64,000 bases of DNA from Primulina eburnea (Eukaryota > Streptophyta > Magnoliopsida > Lamiales > Gesneriaceae): assembly GCF_022965805.1 (NCBI RefSeq), contig NC_133103.1, positions 33,885,281 to 33,949,280 on the forward strand. The letters run 5' to 3'. The notes under the pieces were generated by a model, which was given only the letters and a program-made list of their open reading frames with translations, searched no databases and was not told the DNA's origin. Shown piece by piece: positions 12,660-23,471 of this stretch. A program made the translations under genes and the position numbers. How positions within the stretch are numbered: the stretch's first letter is position 1; every line of letters begins with the position of its first letter.

Positions 12660-12664
12660 ATATG
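12660..12664. repeat. Target site duplication ATATG, left copy, element B
   Basis: ATATG directly precedes the left LTR of gypsy B, and the same five bases follow the right LTR at 25092-25096. Removing the element and one copy restores a normal satellite sequence (CTATAATATGTGTCATC), which shows that B inserted into the array. Confidence 0.9.
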
Positions 12665-14284
12665 TGTGACACCCTGACCCGTTACAATTAAAAATACAGC
12701 GGAATTTAAAATTTTCTTTAAAATATGGAAGGAGTTTCAAAATACATTTCATAAAAATGTTTACAAAACAAATACATGATCATTCAAATGATATACAAAA
12801 TACAAAAGAATCATTCTTATGATCATGTCCCAAAATGATACAAAATAATCTTCCTTCCAACGGTGCATGCATATGACCCCTATCCACAGTCAACGTCCAG
12901 GGTCACCACTCTGATCTGCATTACATGAAATAACTGAAATGAGAATAAATCTCAGCAAGTGGAACTCTAACATAGCAATGATACATAGTATACTCTGTAA
13001 ATCATGACTTTGAAATCATAAATACCATCAACTCTGAAACATGAATACTGTAGCAATAACTGTAGCAATAGCATATCAATAGGTTAACAATACGATTGTA
13101 TTTCTCTTTTCTCTGGTTGGATTGATATCAATAGTATCTATGACTGTGGGTGCAAATATCCCATCGATATAAATCGATAACTGTGAGGGATATAAGCCTA
13201 TAGGCGTTGATCAACTAATTGCATGCAATGCTCTGACTATGATTCAATCAATCCAATAAAACATTTGAACTCTGAATATCATTTAAAGCCGTCGTTTCAC
13301 AATCTCATAATATCTCTTGTATTCCCTTTTTTAACAATAGTGAGACATACAATGCCTCCAATAGATAATCAATGAAATCAATACATAACAATGGATCAAT
13401 GGAAGGGAATAACACTTTGAAACCTTTAAAACACAATACATATATCATCATGTGAGCAAAAAGGATGAAATTCCACTTACAAACCAATAGAACACCTCCA
13501 AACTAACTCTTGGTACACCACCTACAACAATAATCCATAAACAACACCAATATCAACTCTATATCCACAAGTACAAGTCAAATAATCCATTAATCAACTC
13601 AAACAACAAGCCCAAGTCAACCCTTAACTCAAAACCTTAATAGAATCGCACCAAAAACTTACCTAAGCTTCCTTATACCACGTAGAACGTCGATCTCTAG
13701 TCGAAAATCCAAACAAAGCCAAGAATCAAAGGTAGGAAGCAATTGAAAATGGAGAAAACCCTTGCCCTAGAGAGGAAATCTCGAAAAGAAGATAAGAGAT
13801 AAGGTATGGAATGGCCAACAACTCCCAAAAAGCAACTAAATATCTCGCCCATACTTACACCGTGGGTGCGGTCACACAAGCACCGCGGGTGCGCTAAGCT
13901 CACGACAATCCAACAAAATTCCATGCACGAACACCGCGGGTGCGGTGCTACAATTACCGCGGGTGCGGTGCACACCGCGGGGGCGGTCCTTGCACTGCCG
14001 CGGGTGCGGTCATGCCACGGCCTTCCAAAACCAAAATGATGAATAGTACACCGCGGGGGCACTCCTCTAAGAGCGCGGGTGCACTCTTGCTACGGCAATA
14101 AACAGTAATAAGGCCACAAAAATATATCCGAAACGCTGAAACGAACAATCAACACCAACTAATACCTCAATAAAACAATAACCAATAATACTATGGCCCA
14201 AAACACAACTCTAAACATCTAATCATAAAACCCAAATAACAAGTAAAGCTTAAACCGTACCGTACACCGGGCTCGGCTATTACA
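12665..14284 (-). repeat. 3' LTR of gypsy element B (1620 bp)
   Basis: On the plus strand it runs from TGTGACACCCTGACC to GGGCTCGGCTATTACA. It matches 23472-25091 at the same length. Left of it is the ATATG duplication; right of it is the polypurine tract. It has a cluster of CCGCGGGTGCGG foldbacks at 13857-14088. Open frames of 60-121 codons within it recur in the other LTR and have no domain. Confidence 0.95.
13857..14088. repeat. GC-rich short foldback cluster in LTR of B
   Basis: About eight copies of a near-palindromic CACCGCGGGTGCGGTG word, some degenerate, are spaced irregularly over 230 bp. The arms CACCGC and GCGGTG can pair around a GGGT loop. The right LTR has the same cluster at 24664-24895. 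The motif is unlike the foldbacks of elements A and C but sits in a comparable U3-side position. Confidence 0.8.
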
Positions 14285-14298
14285 ATCTCCCCTCCTTA
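14285..14298 (-). other. Polypurine tract of element B
   Basis: On the minus strand a TAAGGAGGGGAGAT run directly precedes the LTR start TGTAATAGCC. It is the plus-strand DNA primer and supports minus orientation. Confidence 0.8.
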
Positions 14299-14324
14299 GA
14301 GGAATTTCGTCCACGAAATTGACG

Positions 14325-15047
14325 TCACTGCACGAACAACTCAGGATACTTCTCTCTCATCTCATCCTCTGGTTCCCACGTAGCCTCCTCTATCAAATGG
14401 TTCCTCCAAAGGACTTTAACGATGCCGATCTCTTTGTTCCTTAGAACCCTAACTGTGCGATCCAAAATCTGGACCGGAATCTCTTGGTACGTCAAACTCG
14501 GCGTCAAGTCCAATGGCTCGTGGTGAAGAACATGGGAATGATCTGCAATATACTTCCTGAGCATTGATACGTGAAACACATTATGGACTCTGTCAAGATC
14601 GGGCGGTAGGGCTAATCTGTAGGCTCGGTCACCAACTCTGTCCAAGATCTCAAAAGGGCCAATAAACCTCGGACTCAGCTTGCCCTTCTTGCCAAATCTC
14701 ATCACACCCTTGAGAGGTGCTATCTTCAAAAATACATGATCGCCAACCTCGAACTGCAAAGGTCTGCGGCGAACATCTGCATAGCTCTTCTGTCTGGACT
14801 GAGCAGTCTTCATCCTCTCTCTGATCACTGCAACAACATCGGCCGTCTGCTGGACCAACTCTGGTCCCAACATCTTCCTCTCACCAACCTCATCCCAAAA
14901 CAAAGGCGATCTGCACTTCCTGCCATAAAGTGCCTCATACGTTGCCATCCCAATCGACGCCTGGTAGCTATTGTTGTACGTGAACTCCACAAGTGGCAAT
15001 TTAGAATCCCAGCTACCAGAATAGTCAATAGTACAAGCTCTAACCAC
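14325..15047 (-). pseudogene. Gypsy B integrase C-terminal region with chromodomain
   Basis: A 240-codon frame, minus strand, starts inside the integrase just after the catalytic core. It contains the segment [11 protein letters not shown], then [23 protein letters not shown] sequence (here [10 protein letters not shown], residues about 25-43), then GPFEILDRVGDRAYRLALP and HNVFHVSMLRKY. It ends with a chromodomain-like segment (residues about 190-240, with VLRNKEI, VKVLWRNH and EATWEPEDEM). Chromodomains of this type are known to direct chromovirus insertion toward heterochromatin. The upstream integrase zinc finger and DDE core are missing. At about 15047 the frame meets RNase H sequence of a different frame through a shared TGGTTAGAGCTTGT stretch, which suggests a short-repeat deletion. 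It ends 40 bp before the 3' LTR. Confidence 0.85.
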
Positions 15048-15220
15048 CTCCTCTGCCGCATGTTGAGCTCTTTCTGAGAAAACAGATACTTCAAACTCTT
15101 GTGGTCTGTGAAGATCTCACACTTTTCGCCATACAGATAATGTCTCCAAATCTTCAGGGCGAAAACCACAGCTGCTAGCTCTAAATCATGCGTCGGATAA
15201 TTCTTCTCGTAATCCTTCAA
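15048..15220 (-). pseudogene. Gypsy B RNase H fragment, cut at both ends
   Basis: This continues the polyprotein after an in-frame TAG at 15221-15223 (a Gln codon in related elements, by inference). It reads [18 protein letters not shown], then [22 protein letters not shown] and MRQRRWLEL, the standard RNase H order of gypsy elements. After about 15048 the true frame jumps to the integrase C-terminus. The first RNase H part (YTDAS) lies upstream of the TAG. Confidence 0.85.
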
Positions 15221-17391
15221 CTAGCGAGAAGCATAGGCAATAACCTTACCTCGCTGCATCAGAACTGCACCAAGGCCTCTCTTCGACGCATCGGTATAGA
15301 CAACGAAATCCTCAGAACCACTAGGCAAAGAAAGAACAGGAGCTGTCGTCAATCTATCATTCAGCTCTTGGAATGCACTCTGGCAATCAATAGACCACTC
15401 GAACTTCACAGTCTTCCTCGTCAGATTGGACAATGGCAGGGCAATCTTGGAAAAATCTGAAATGAAACGACGATAATAACCCGCCAAACCGAGGAAACTG
15501 CGTACCTCAGAAACAGAAGTAGGAATAGGCCAATTCTGAATCGCCTCAATCTTCAATGGATCAACAGCAATGCCATCTCTCGAAACGACATGGCCTAGAA
15601 AAGAAATCTGATCCAGCCAAAACTCACACTTCTTCAGCTTGGCAAACAACCTCTTCTCTCGCAACAACTGAAGCACCACTCTGAGATGCTCTGCATGAAG
15701 CTCTCTGGTCTTGGAATAGATAAGAATATCGTCGATGAAAACAATGACGAAGCTATCCAAGAACGGCTTGAACACACGGTTCATCAGATCCATAAAGACC
15801 GAAGGGGCATTGGTCAAACCAAACGACATCACAAGAAACTCAAAATGACCATACCTGGTCCTGAAAGCCGTCTTAGGGACATCAGACTCCCTAACCTTCA
15901 ACTGATAGTAGCCAGACCGGAGATCAATCTTCGAAAACACAGTGGCACCATGGAGCTGATCAAACAAATCATCTATCCGTGGCAACGGATACTTGTTCTT
16001 GACAGTCACTTTGTTGAGCTCCCTGTAGTCGATACACAGCCGCAAGGAACCATCTTTCTTCTTAACAAAAAGAACCGGAGCTCCCCAAGGCGAAGAACTC
16101 GGACGAATGAAACCCTTATCTAGAAGATCCTGCAACTGTGCCTTCAACTCCTTCATCTCAGTAGGGGCCATTCGGTACGGAGCCTTAGAGATAGGAACCG
16201 TACCTGGAGCTAAATCGATCACGAATTCAACATCTCTGTCCGGTGGCAAACCCGGAACATCATCCTCAAACACATCAGCAAACTCCCTCACAACATCGAT
16301 ATCATCAATATTCAACTTAACCAGCCTATCAACATCCACAATAGAAGCAAGAAACCCATCGCAACCTCTACACAGCAATCTCTCAGCCTCAAGACAAGAA
16401 ATAAAAGGAAGGACCAGCGAAGTACCTGAGCTGGCGAGAACTCCTCCCTGGCCATCATCTGCAAAAGTCACCTTCTTAGCAACACAATCGATAACTGCAC
16501 GGTAAGTCGAAAGCCAATCCATGCCAAGAATAACATCGAAGGCAACCATAGGGATAACAATCAAATCAGCGAAGACAACTCGCTCCTCAATACGAACAGG
16601 ACACGCAAAGACAATCGATGTCGGGCACAAGACATCTCCCGAAGGCAAAACAACACTAAGCTGAATGGGAAGAATAAAAGGAACTATACCCAAAGATCTC
16701 AAAAACAAATCAGACATAAAAGAATGAGTAGCACCAGTATCAATCAAAGTAGTAGCTACTCTGCCTGAAATCAAAATAGTACTAGAGATCAAAGAAGAAT
16801 CGCGATTAATACCTTCCTTGGTCATCGAAAAGATACGACCCTGCACTCTCCCTTGGCTAGCTCCCTTAGGACAATTTCTGGCAACGTGGCCTGCCGTGCC
16901 ACAACGATAGCAAGACTGAGTGCCAAATCTGCACTCTCCACGGTGATGCTTGCCACACTTCTGACACAAAGGCTTCTCGGGATCAAATGGAACAACTGGA
17001 ACTGGCGATGTTCTAGGACTCGGCTCCATCTTGCCCTTGCCCTTGAAACGATCCCTGCCCCTCTGATTAGAACCCTGGCCTCTCTGAGCAACAGCTTGAT
17101 GCCTCTCCTGCCTCTCCCTGGCGATATCCTTCTCATCCTGCTCGGCCAACAACGCTTTGGACACGATCTCCTTGAAAGTCACGGCCTTGGACATGTTGAT
17201 ATCACGGCGAATCTCCGCTCTAAGGCCTCGAATGAAATGAGCGCCTTTGTCCTTGTCGTTCGAAGCAATATACGGAGCAAACAAGCAACCCTCCTCAAAC
17301 TTCAGGATATACTGACCAACATCCAAGCTCCCCTGTCGAAGCTCCAAGAACTCCGTAACCTTCTTCGCTCGAAGTGCATCAGGGAAATACT
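15221..17391 (-). pseudogene. Gypsy B gag (C-terminal part), protease, reverse transcriptase
   Basis: An open frame of about 720 element codons, minus strand; the open frame starts at 17437, but its first 15 codons are copia LTR. In order: gag capsid part (residues 16-100), two zinc knuckles ([12 protein letters not shown] at 159-169; [14 protein letters not shown] at 176-189), aspartic protease with DTG at 233-235 and GMDWL at 305-309, reverse transcriptase from about 430 with [10 protein letters not shown] (501-510) and catalytic FIDD (567-570), connection segment, and the start of RNase H (YTDAS, 714-718). All listed catalytic motifs are intact. The frame stops at TAG within RNase H. Gag resumes on the far side of copia 2 at 22906. 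Confidence 0.92.
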
Positions 17392-19514
17392 TGTTAGAGT
17401 AGGTGCCCGTCGAGCCAAGTGTTGGCCGAGTGTTCACAATGAAACTCTATGTATAAGCAATCTTTATTTTAATAATATTTGAAATTATTATTTTGGCAAA
17501 TCTTTATCTGTATACCCATGCTAGCTGCATAGATAAAGCCCTTGAATATACAAATAGTAGAAAGAATATGAGATGCTCATATGATGAGTATCATGAAACT
17601 CATATTTGGAATACTGTCTATTCTAAACCGTTCCTAGTCGATTCAGACGCAACTAAGAAGGATAAAGGCCGCTCGAGTTAGAGACTAGTATCTGCGATGT
17701 GAGTACCATGTTTCATTGCTAGGGGACATTGTGATGTCCGAGCATGCAGATAGGTGCTCCTGGTAGAGTGCACTGAACAACCCTCCATAAAAGGACTTTC
17801 CAAGTGGTTCTCACTTATCGAGTGGAAAAGTCCTGGTTTATGGTTGTACAGAATTAGTCCTTATGACCCGGGACAACATTGAGACTCTATGTGCTAGCGT
17901 TTCACTTTGACTTGTTTACCGACTCTTATGGGGTCATTAGGTGGCAAGATTGGGTGTTACGGCGAAACATATAGGAGTCGATGCATTGTAGTCGGGGATT
18001 CACCGCTTACCTTCGGGTATGGATATCCTATGTGTTTTTCATGTATATGTGGGTTGAAATCTCTGATCAGAGTATGGTGGTAATTATGAAAGGGGTTTCA
18101 TCGATTACACCATCGATGCAACCACAACATGACACATAGTATCGATTCATTGACAACTCTCGATAAACCAATAGTTGTCGAATCGGTCGGGATATATGAG
18201 TTGAAGGGACCGTACTGTACGCTAACCATAATTGAATGGTTCTTGCAGGCACTATCATGTGATACCTAGGGAATCACGTAAGCGATGCTGCTAGGCGTTT
18301 AACGTGATTGGTTGGGTACTATCAGACTTGAGTTCTGACGTTCTTACTATCAAGGAGTTGATAAGTAAGAATGGAGCAATTGGGGTATGCTCGAATAAGG
18401 ACATGTTTAGTCCGAATCACATAGAGATGTGAACCCACGGCTAGTTGTATCAATGAACCATTGAGGGCCACACAAGTACTAGCTTTGTAAATCCCGATGA
18501 GAAATAAAAATAGTTCAATGTGTTGAACGGCTTATAAAGGAGTTTATAAGCGTAAGGAAAATTAGAAGTATGACTTCTATAAAGGAGAAAATGGTTCAAT
18601 GTGTTGAACGGCTTATAAATGTGTTTATAAGCGTAAAGAAAAATAGAAGTATGACTTCTAAGAGAGAAATATAAATTTTAATTTATGGAAGTGTTCCTAA
18701 GATTAAAATTTGGCCAAGTAAATAATGTATTTGAAAATTGTGATTTTCATAAACATTAATATGGACTAAATTAAATCAATTCAAGTGTTGAATTAATTAA
18801 ACACTATTGGGCCTAGTAGAGTCCAAATAATTAAATTAATTCAAGTGTTGGATTAATTAAATAACATTGGGCCTTGTAGAGCCCAATTGGAATTAATTAT
18901 TTAACTAGTGGGCTTGAGTAAAATCAAGTAAAATATAATTGGGCTCAAATGTGTTTGAGACAATTAGAAAAGAGTCCATGGGCCTTGCAAAAGTTGCAAG
19001 CCCACTAGGGTTTGCATGCTTGGGAGATCAAGGGTCTTGAATACTTTTTAATAAAATAATGCATGGCATGTGGATCAACTTTTTGCAACCCCAAGACTCA
19101 TTCTCCCTCCCTCATTCCATGAGATGGCCGAATTTTTCCTCACATTTTTCTCTCATTTTTCTTCTCTCTTTTGTTCTTCAAGTGTTGGAAAATAAAAGTC
19201 TTCTCATTGAAAAATCCTCTTGATTTTCTAGTGTAAATCAAGAGGGGATTTACCTAGTTGGTGGTGGGCTTAATTTTGGAGTAAGGAGGAGCTTGTAGAT
19301 CTTCATCCATCAAGAGCTAAAGTGTTTACACTTTAGTTGGAGCCAAACATCAACCTCAAGAGGTTGATAGGTAAATTTCTTAAACATCCTATGCATGTTT
19401 TTGGAGTTTTTGTAAATATTACACCTAAACCTAGGGTGGCCGAAATTTTAGTGATTAAATTTAAAATTTTTGACTTCCGTTGCGCTTCCGGCCACCGTAA
19501 CCGGTCCGCTTTTA
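17392..19514 (+). repeat. 5' LTR of copia element 2 (2123 bp)
   Basis: It starts TGTTAGAGTAGG and ends CCGGTCCGCTTTTA just before the primer site; the terminal CA of element 3 is TA here. It carries the family's 85-bp duplication near 18508-18665. It has no partner LTR on the right. Confidence 0.9.
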
Positions 19515-19516
19515 AG

Positions 19517-19528
19517 TGGTATCCGAGC
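19517..19528 (+). other. Primer binding site, copia 2 (initiator Met tRNA type)
   Basis: TGGTATCCGAGC, two bases after the LTR. It differs at one base from the TGGTATCAGAGC seen in element 3, which pairs with the 3' end of plant initiator Met tRNA. Confidence 0.85.
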
Positions 19529-21344
19529 TATGGTTACGGTTTTTGTGTAATATTTGCATAATATTATGTTGAGATCAATTTCTAACCGTTTGAGATTTTT
19601 GTGCAACAAAAACATCAAGGCCGAAAATTTGAAGAAGCAAAACAAAAAAAAAAAATAATTTTTCGGGCAGCATGTTGCTGTCCGAGGGCTGCCCGAGCTG
19701 CCCTGAAATTTCGGGCAGCAAAGGGCAGCCCGAGGGGCTACCCGGAAAAAGTCCAGTTTTTAAAAATAAAAAAAAAAAAATTTTTTTGTTGTTGCCGGAA
19801 TCCGGCGACGGAGCTCCGGCGACGGCGATGACGGCTAGGGTTTCCAAAAGTGTTTTGGATAATCTTAGTGTCATGGGCCTTGTGTTGTTGGGCCATTAGA
19901 TGGTCAACATATTTTGTGAAATTTAAATGGGCCAAAATATTTTTGGTGAAAAATGGTTTTTGGGCCTTTAATTTTAAATTTACAATTGTTGCACATATTT
20001 TCTCATAAAATAAATAATTGAAGTAGGACTTTAATTATTTATAGTAAATTGTGATTTACAAGAAATTCGATTATAAATAAATTAATTTGAAAGTAGACAA
20101 AGGTGTTTGTATACTTTGTTAATTTAATTTATAATTGTGGCGGTTAGTGATTGGATCAAGATATATAATATTGGATCAATTAATTATAGTGATAATTAAT
20201 TGATGGTGTGTGATATGTGATACTATGCATGAAGGATGATCAAAAGCCCAAGCCCAATTTGCTAGGTGTATGCTAGGATATTTGTGTTGTATGATTGTAA
20301 TAATTATCAATTTAAAGTGGGCTTGGTTTATGGCCCGTTCCCACCCCATGAGATGTATCCCTATGTGCCATGGATATTTAATTGTAAATATTAGAATAGG
20401 GGAAGATCAAGATTGGAAGATGGTGGCCTTGGTGATTATGAAGATCGAAGACATGTAATATTGGATGCTAATGTAATAATTTAGTTGCATTGCATCCCGT
20501 GCATTTACCCTAGGATTGGACCTAGGCCCGTGTTTAGCTCACACGGGCCATTAGTACTTGGGGCGATTGATCATCCTTGTATTGTTTTCTATTTATAATA
20601 TATGCATTATATGTTATAAATAATGAGTATGTGCGTTATTATTATGATAATAACAAAGTTGCATGAATCCGGCAAACATACGATCAAACATGGCGAGCTT
20701 TTAAAATAAAATTAATGATGAGACCTTTCAAAATTAAAAACCCTCATTTTGAATAAGATTCAAAATTAATATCAAGTCCGAAAAGGGGAATTATAAATTT
20801 GTTTATAATTTCCTTGTCTTCCATCGACAATGGGTGCATGATGAACGCTACCCGTACTCGGGGCTCGGCTCATATTATTGGTGGAGCTTTGGGTGCCGGA
20901 AAGCTGTGACATCCATTGACATAGTGATGTGAACTACGTGGAACTCCCATGATTTCGGCTCATATTATTGAGGGAACTTATGGCGACCGTCCATTAAGGT
21001 TCAATATCGATGGGTTAGGCTTGACACGTAAAGATGAACGACGTCATATTATTGGGTCCTAATCAAACGTGAGACAAAAGTATACGTAGAGGGTTGCAGG
21101 CGATGCAATTGGAAACTACCTTTTAGGAATTGTGATGGCCGATATTATTCGGGATCACAATTCGCTAATTGGACCTTACGTACCTTCTGAGGAAAGTGTT
21201 TCCCGTTTTCACTAGAGGGTAGTGAAAATGTCAAAACAGTGGGAGCAAATATTTATGAAGTAAAAGTCCAAACTTCATATCTTACTAAATATTTAAAATA
21301 GTCATCAACATTTATCTATTTTTACTTTTCAGTACAAATCGACA
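19529..21344 (+). other. Copia 2 untranslated leader, 1.8 kb
   Basis: No coding region is supported between the primer site and gag. It contains a GC-rich stretch of inverted and direct GGGCTGCCCGA words at about 19662-19745 set between an A tract and an A/T tract, then AT-rich sequence. Near gag there are four copies of the word ATATTATT (about 20872, 20961, 21046, 21143). The leader aligns with that of element 3 (35070-36882). Confidence 0.75.
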
Positions 21345-22205
21345 ATGTCTTCGATGCGCAATCCGATATCTATAATACTCGACAAACACATATTAACTGG
21401 ACCTAATTACCTCACTTGGCTAAGAAACCTGAAAATCGTCTTGAATTCGGAAAATGTAGCATATACACTGACTGAGTCGCCCCCTGTTGAGGCTCCGACT
21501 GACTGCAATCCTGAGGAATTGCAGGCTTACAAGGAATGGTGTGACCATGACTTGATAGCCAGGTGTTATATGCTGACTTCTATGAATGATGAGCTGCAGA
21601 GGCGTTTTGAGGGTGCAAAGAGTGCTGCTGACATTCATTTGCACCTCAAGGAGCTCTTTGGAGAGCAAACGAGTCCTCTTAGGCATGCTACCGTCAAGGA
21701 GCTGATCACTTTGCGCATGCGAGATGGGGCCTCGGTCCATGAGCATGGCCTAAAGGTGATCGGGCTCGTGGACAAGCTCGTTGGCATGGATATGATCTTG
21801 CCTTCGGAGTTGACCACCGACGTGTTGCTGTTATCGCTGCCTAGCTCATTTGATCCTTTTGTGGTGAACTTCAACATGAACAAGATGGAACCAACCCTTG
21901 AGGAGTTGGTGAATATGCTTGTTACCTTTGAGTCCACTATCAAGAAAGAGAAGTCGGTTCTTTATGTGGGTTCTTCATCTGGTACGAAGATTGATCCACA
22001 TGGGAATGGAAAGAAGAGTTCTTTCCAACGTCCCAAGAAGAACGTGCCCTTGATGAGGCAATCTCCGAATCCCGTTAAGGCAGCCAGACCAGTTAAGGCT
22101 GACAAGACTGGTGATGTTTGTCATCACTGCAAGAAGCCTGGACATTGGAAGCGAAATTGCAAGGAATATCTGGCCCAGAAGTGTTCTGGAAACGGTATGT
22201 TCTAA
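21345..22205 (+). CDS. gag: Copia Gag polyprotein, intact 286-codon frame
   Basis: This is the structural protein that forms the retrotransposon's cytoplasmic particle and binds its RNA. The frame starts at ATG in CGACAATGTC and ends TAA after GNGMF. The N-terminal half reads like the copia gag family (LTGPNYLTWLRNLKIVL near 17-33; W49 onward YKEWCDHD; LHLKELFGEQ near 100). A single CCHC zinc knuckle, CHHCKKPGHWKRNC, occupies residues 259-272 (C259, C262, H267, C272). Length fits a copia Gag. In element 3 the TAA is a TAC and the frame runs on toward protease; in element 1 it is also TAA. The frame is open, but the element is truncated, so I treat it as a transposon gene and not a host gene. 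Confidence 0.88.
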   Translation: MSSMRNPISIILDKHILTGPNYLTWLRNLKIVLNSENVAYTLTESPPVEAPTDCNPEELQAYKEWCDHDLIARCYMLTSMNDELQRRFEGAKSAADIHLHLKELFGEQTSPLRHATVKELITLRMRDGASVHEHGLKVIGLVDKLVGMDMILPSELTTDVLLLSLPSSFDPFVVNFNMNKMEPTLEELVNMLVTFESTIKKEKSVLYVGSSSGTKIDPHGNGKKSSFQRPKKNVPLMRQSPNPVKAARPVKADKTGDVCHHCKKPGHWKRNCKEYLAQKCSGNGMF

Positions 22206-22904
22206 ATTTAAGTAAACATTTCAATTAACTCTACTTCTTGGGTATTAGATACCAGTTGTGACTCACATCTCTGTAATGGGTTACAGGTGATGGGAAGAAG
22301 TAGGAAGCTTAAGGAAGGTGTGACCTTCTTTAGGATGGACAATGGAGCAAGAGTTGCTGCCAAGGCTATTAAGGATGTTTGCTTATTATTGAACAATAGT
22401 TTAAGTTAATTTTATGAGATGTTTTGTTTGTACCTAATTTTGTAAAAACATTGTTTCCATTTCTATGCTGATAAAAATGGATATTCTTGTTTATTTTGCA
22501 AAGGTGTTTGCAACATTTACATGAATGAATGTTTGATTGGTACTGGTGAACTTGAAAAACGATCTCTATAACTTAAAATTAAAAGATATTCCATTAAATG
22601 TCCATTCAAAGGCGGACACCATATGAGATATGGATGGGTAAGCCTCCCAAATATTCTTATCTTAGAATATGGGGAGCCCTGCTAATGTAAAGCAGGTAGT
22701 GGGAGATAAAATTGGACTGTTGATCTATTTTATGTTACTTTGTGGGATATCCAAAGAATTAAGTTGGATATTATTTCTATCATCCCCAAGAAACAAAGGT
22801 GTTTGTTTCTAGGAATGCAAACTTTTTGGAAAAGGATTTTCTATTGGATAGAAAAAGGGAGATGATAGAACTCGAAGAGGTTCGAGAGAAACCCGCAATT
22901 ATAG
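22206..22904 (+). pseudogene. Copia 2 protease and pol remnant
   Basis: Broken frames after gag show the protease start (SWVLDTS-like near 22235), a RMDNGARVAAKA stretch and a pre-integrase remnant (about 22430-22600). They pass directly to the post-core segment (YEIWMGKPPKYSYLRIW, about 22625-22670) and the linker (ELEEVREKP) near 22865. The integrase zinc finger and catalytic core are absent with the same joint as in elements 1 and 3. The remnant ends where gypsy B resumes. Confidence 0.8.
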
Positions 22905-22905
22905 A

Positions 22906-23338
22906 ACAAGTCCGTGAACTCTGACCACTTCAGCGTCGCAACAGTCACACCAACCTTCGTCGCATTCCACCAAATGCGGGCAGCCTTAACCAACATGAAA
23001 ATGGCACAACTAATCCTGTCTTTGTCCTCATACTGGAGATGATCGAAGATAGCTTCAAGCGCCTTGACCCACTCGACAGCAACTAGAGGATCGGTGCTAC
23101 CTGCGAATTCCGGTGGATCCATCCTCTTGAAAGCAGAAAAGACGGCATCAGTGCCAGCAGCCTGAGCAACCTGACCTCTCACTTGGCCTCTACCCTGTCC
23201 AGTTCCTTGCATACGAATGAGCTGCTGAATCTGCTCGCTATGCACCTTAGCCTGCTCCTTAAGCAACTTGCCGAACTCGTCGACAACTCTCGAGGAAGAA
23301 CTATCCTCACCCTCTGCCGCCTTACGCTTAGGATGCAT
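22906..23338 (-). pseudogene. gag: Gypsy B gag, N-terminal part
   Basis: On the minus strand, ATG at 23338 opens a Gag that begins MHPKRKAAEGED. It has a helical segment rich in Q and E (residues about 25-45), a GRGQVRGQV stretch and a capsid segment with RMDPPEFAG and AVEWVKALEAIF. It ends at WSEFTDLF where copia 2 interrupts. The next gag codons are at 17391 and downward. Residues continuing past 22906 in this frame are copia sequence and not gag. There is a leader of about 116 bp between the primer site and the ATG. Confidence 0.88.
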
Positions 23339-23454
23339 ACTCTACAATTGCTCACAAGACACCAATCAATATATATAACAATGGATAGATGCAAGAAAAC
23401 ATACCCTGACAGTTGAAAGTAGACGAAGTCATATGCATTGGTCCGAAGAACACT

Positions 23455-23466
23455 GCTCTGATACCA
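23455..23466 (-). other. Primer binding site, gypsy B
   Basis: GCTCTGATACCA on the plus strand, that is TGGTATCAGAGC on the minus strand, five bases from the 5' LTR. It pairs with initiator Met tRNA and sets the element's orientation. Confidence 0.9.
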
Positions 23467-23471
23467 CTAAA

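Larger units (their letters stand above)
7567..12664 (-). repeat. Integrase-derived 364-bp satellite, segment S1 (14 units)
   Basis: Fourteen tandem units of exactly 364 bp fill 5098 bp with no net length change, bounded by the copia 1 LTR on the left and gypsy B on the right. On the minus strand a unit encodes an integrase core fragment. It runs from the first catalytic Asp region ([11 protein letters not shown]) through [11 protein letters not shown] and the altered second Asp box (SGRDVKF) to the catalytic Glu region ([14 protein letters not shown]), and ends near [10 protein letters not shown]. Because 364 is not a multiple of three, the frame shifts by one at each unit boundary. Units differ by scattered substitutions. 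Near-identical units four apart (8944-9234 and 10400-10690) show a tetramer-scale repeat. Confidence 0.95.
17392..22904 (+). mobile_element. Ty1/copia element 2, 3' truncated, inserted in gag of gypsy B
   Basis: It has a complete 5' LTR, primer site, leader and gag and a short pol remnant, and then stops at about 22902-22907 inside the integrase C-terminal linker. The 3' half of pol and the 3' LTR are missing. The left edge is the exact LTR terminus. The right edge passes into gypsy B gag through six shared bases (TAGAAC). The gypsy gag codons on the two sides join with little or no loss, so the missing part belongs to copia. Confidence 0.88.

Noticed and set aside
7567..12664. CRISPR-like array
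   Set aside because: Units are long, contiguous and without spacers; it is a plant satellite.
14736..17482. Plus-strand frames opposite gypsy B pol
   Set aside because: Antisense shadows; motifs and frame integrity are on the minus strand.
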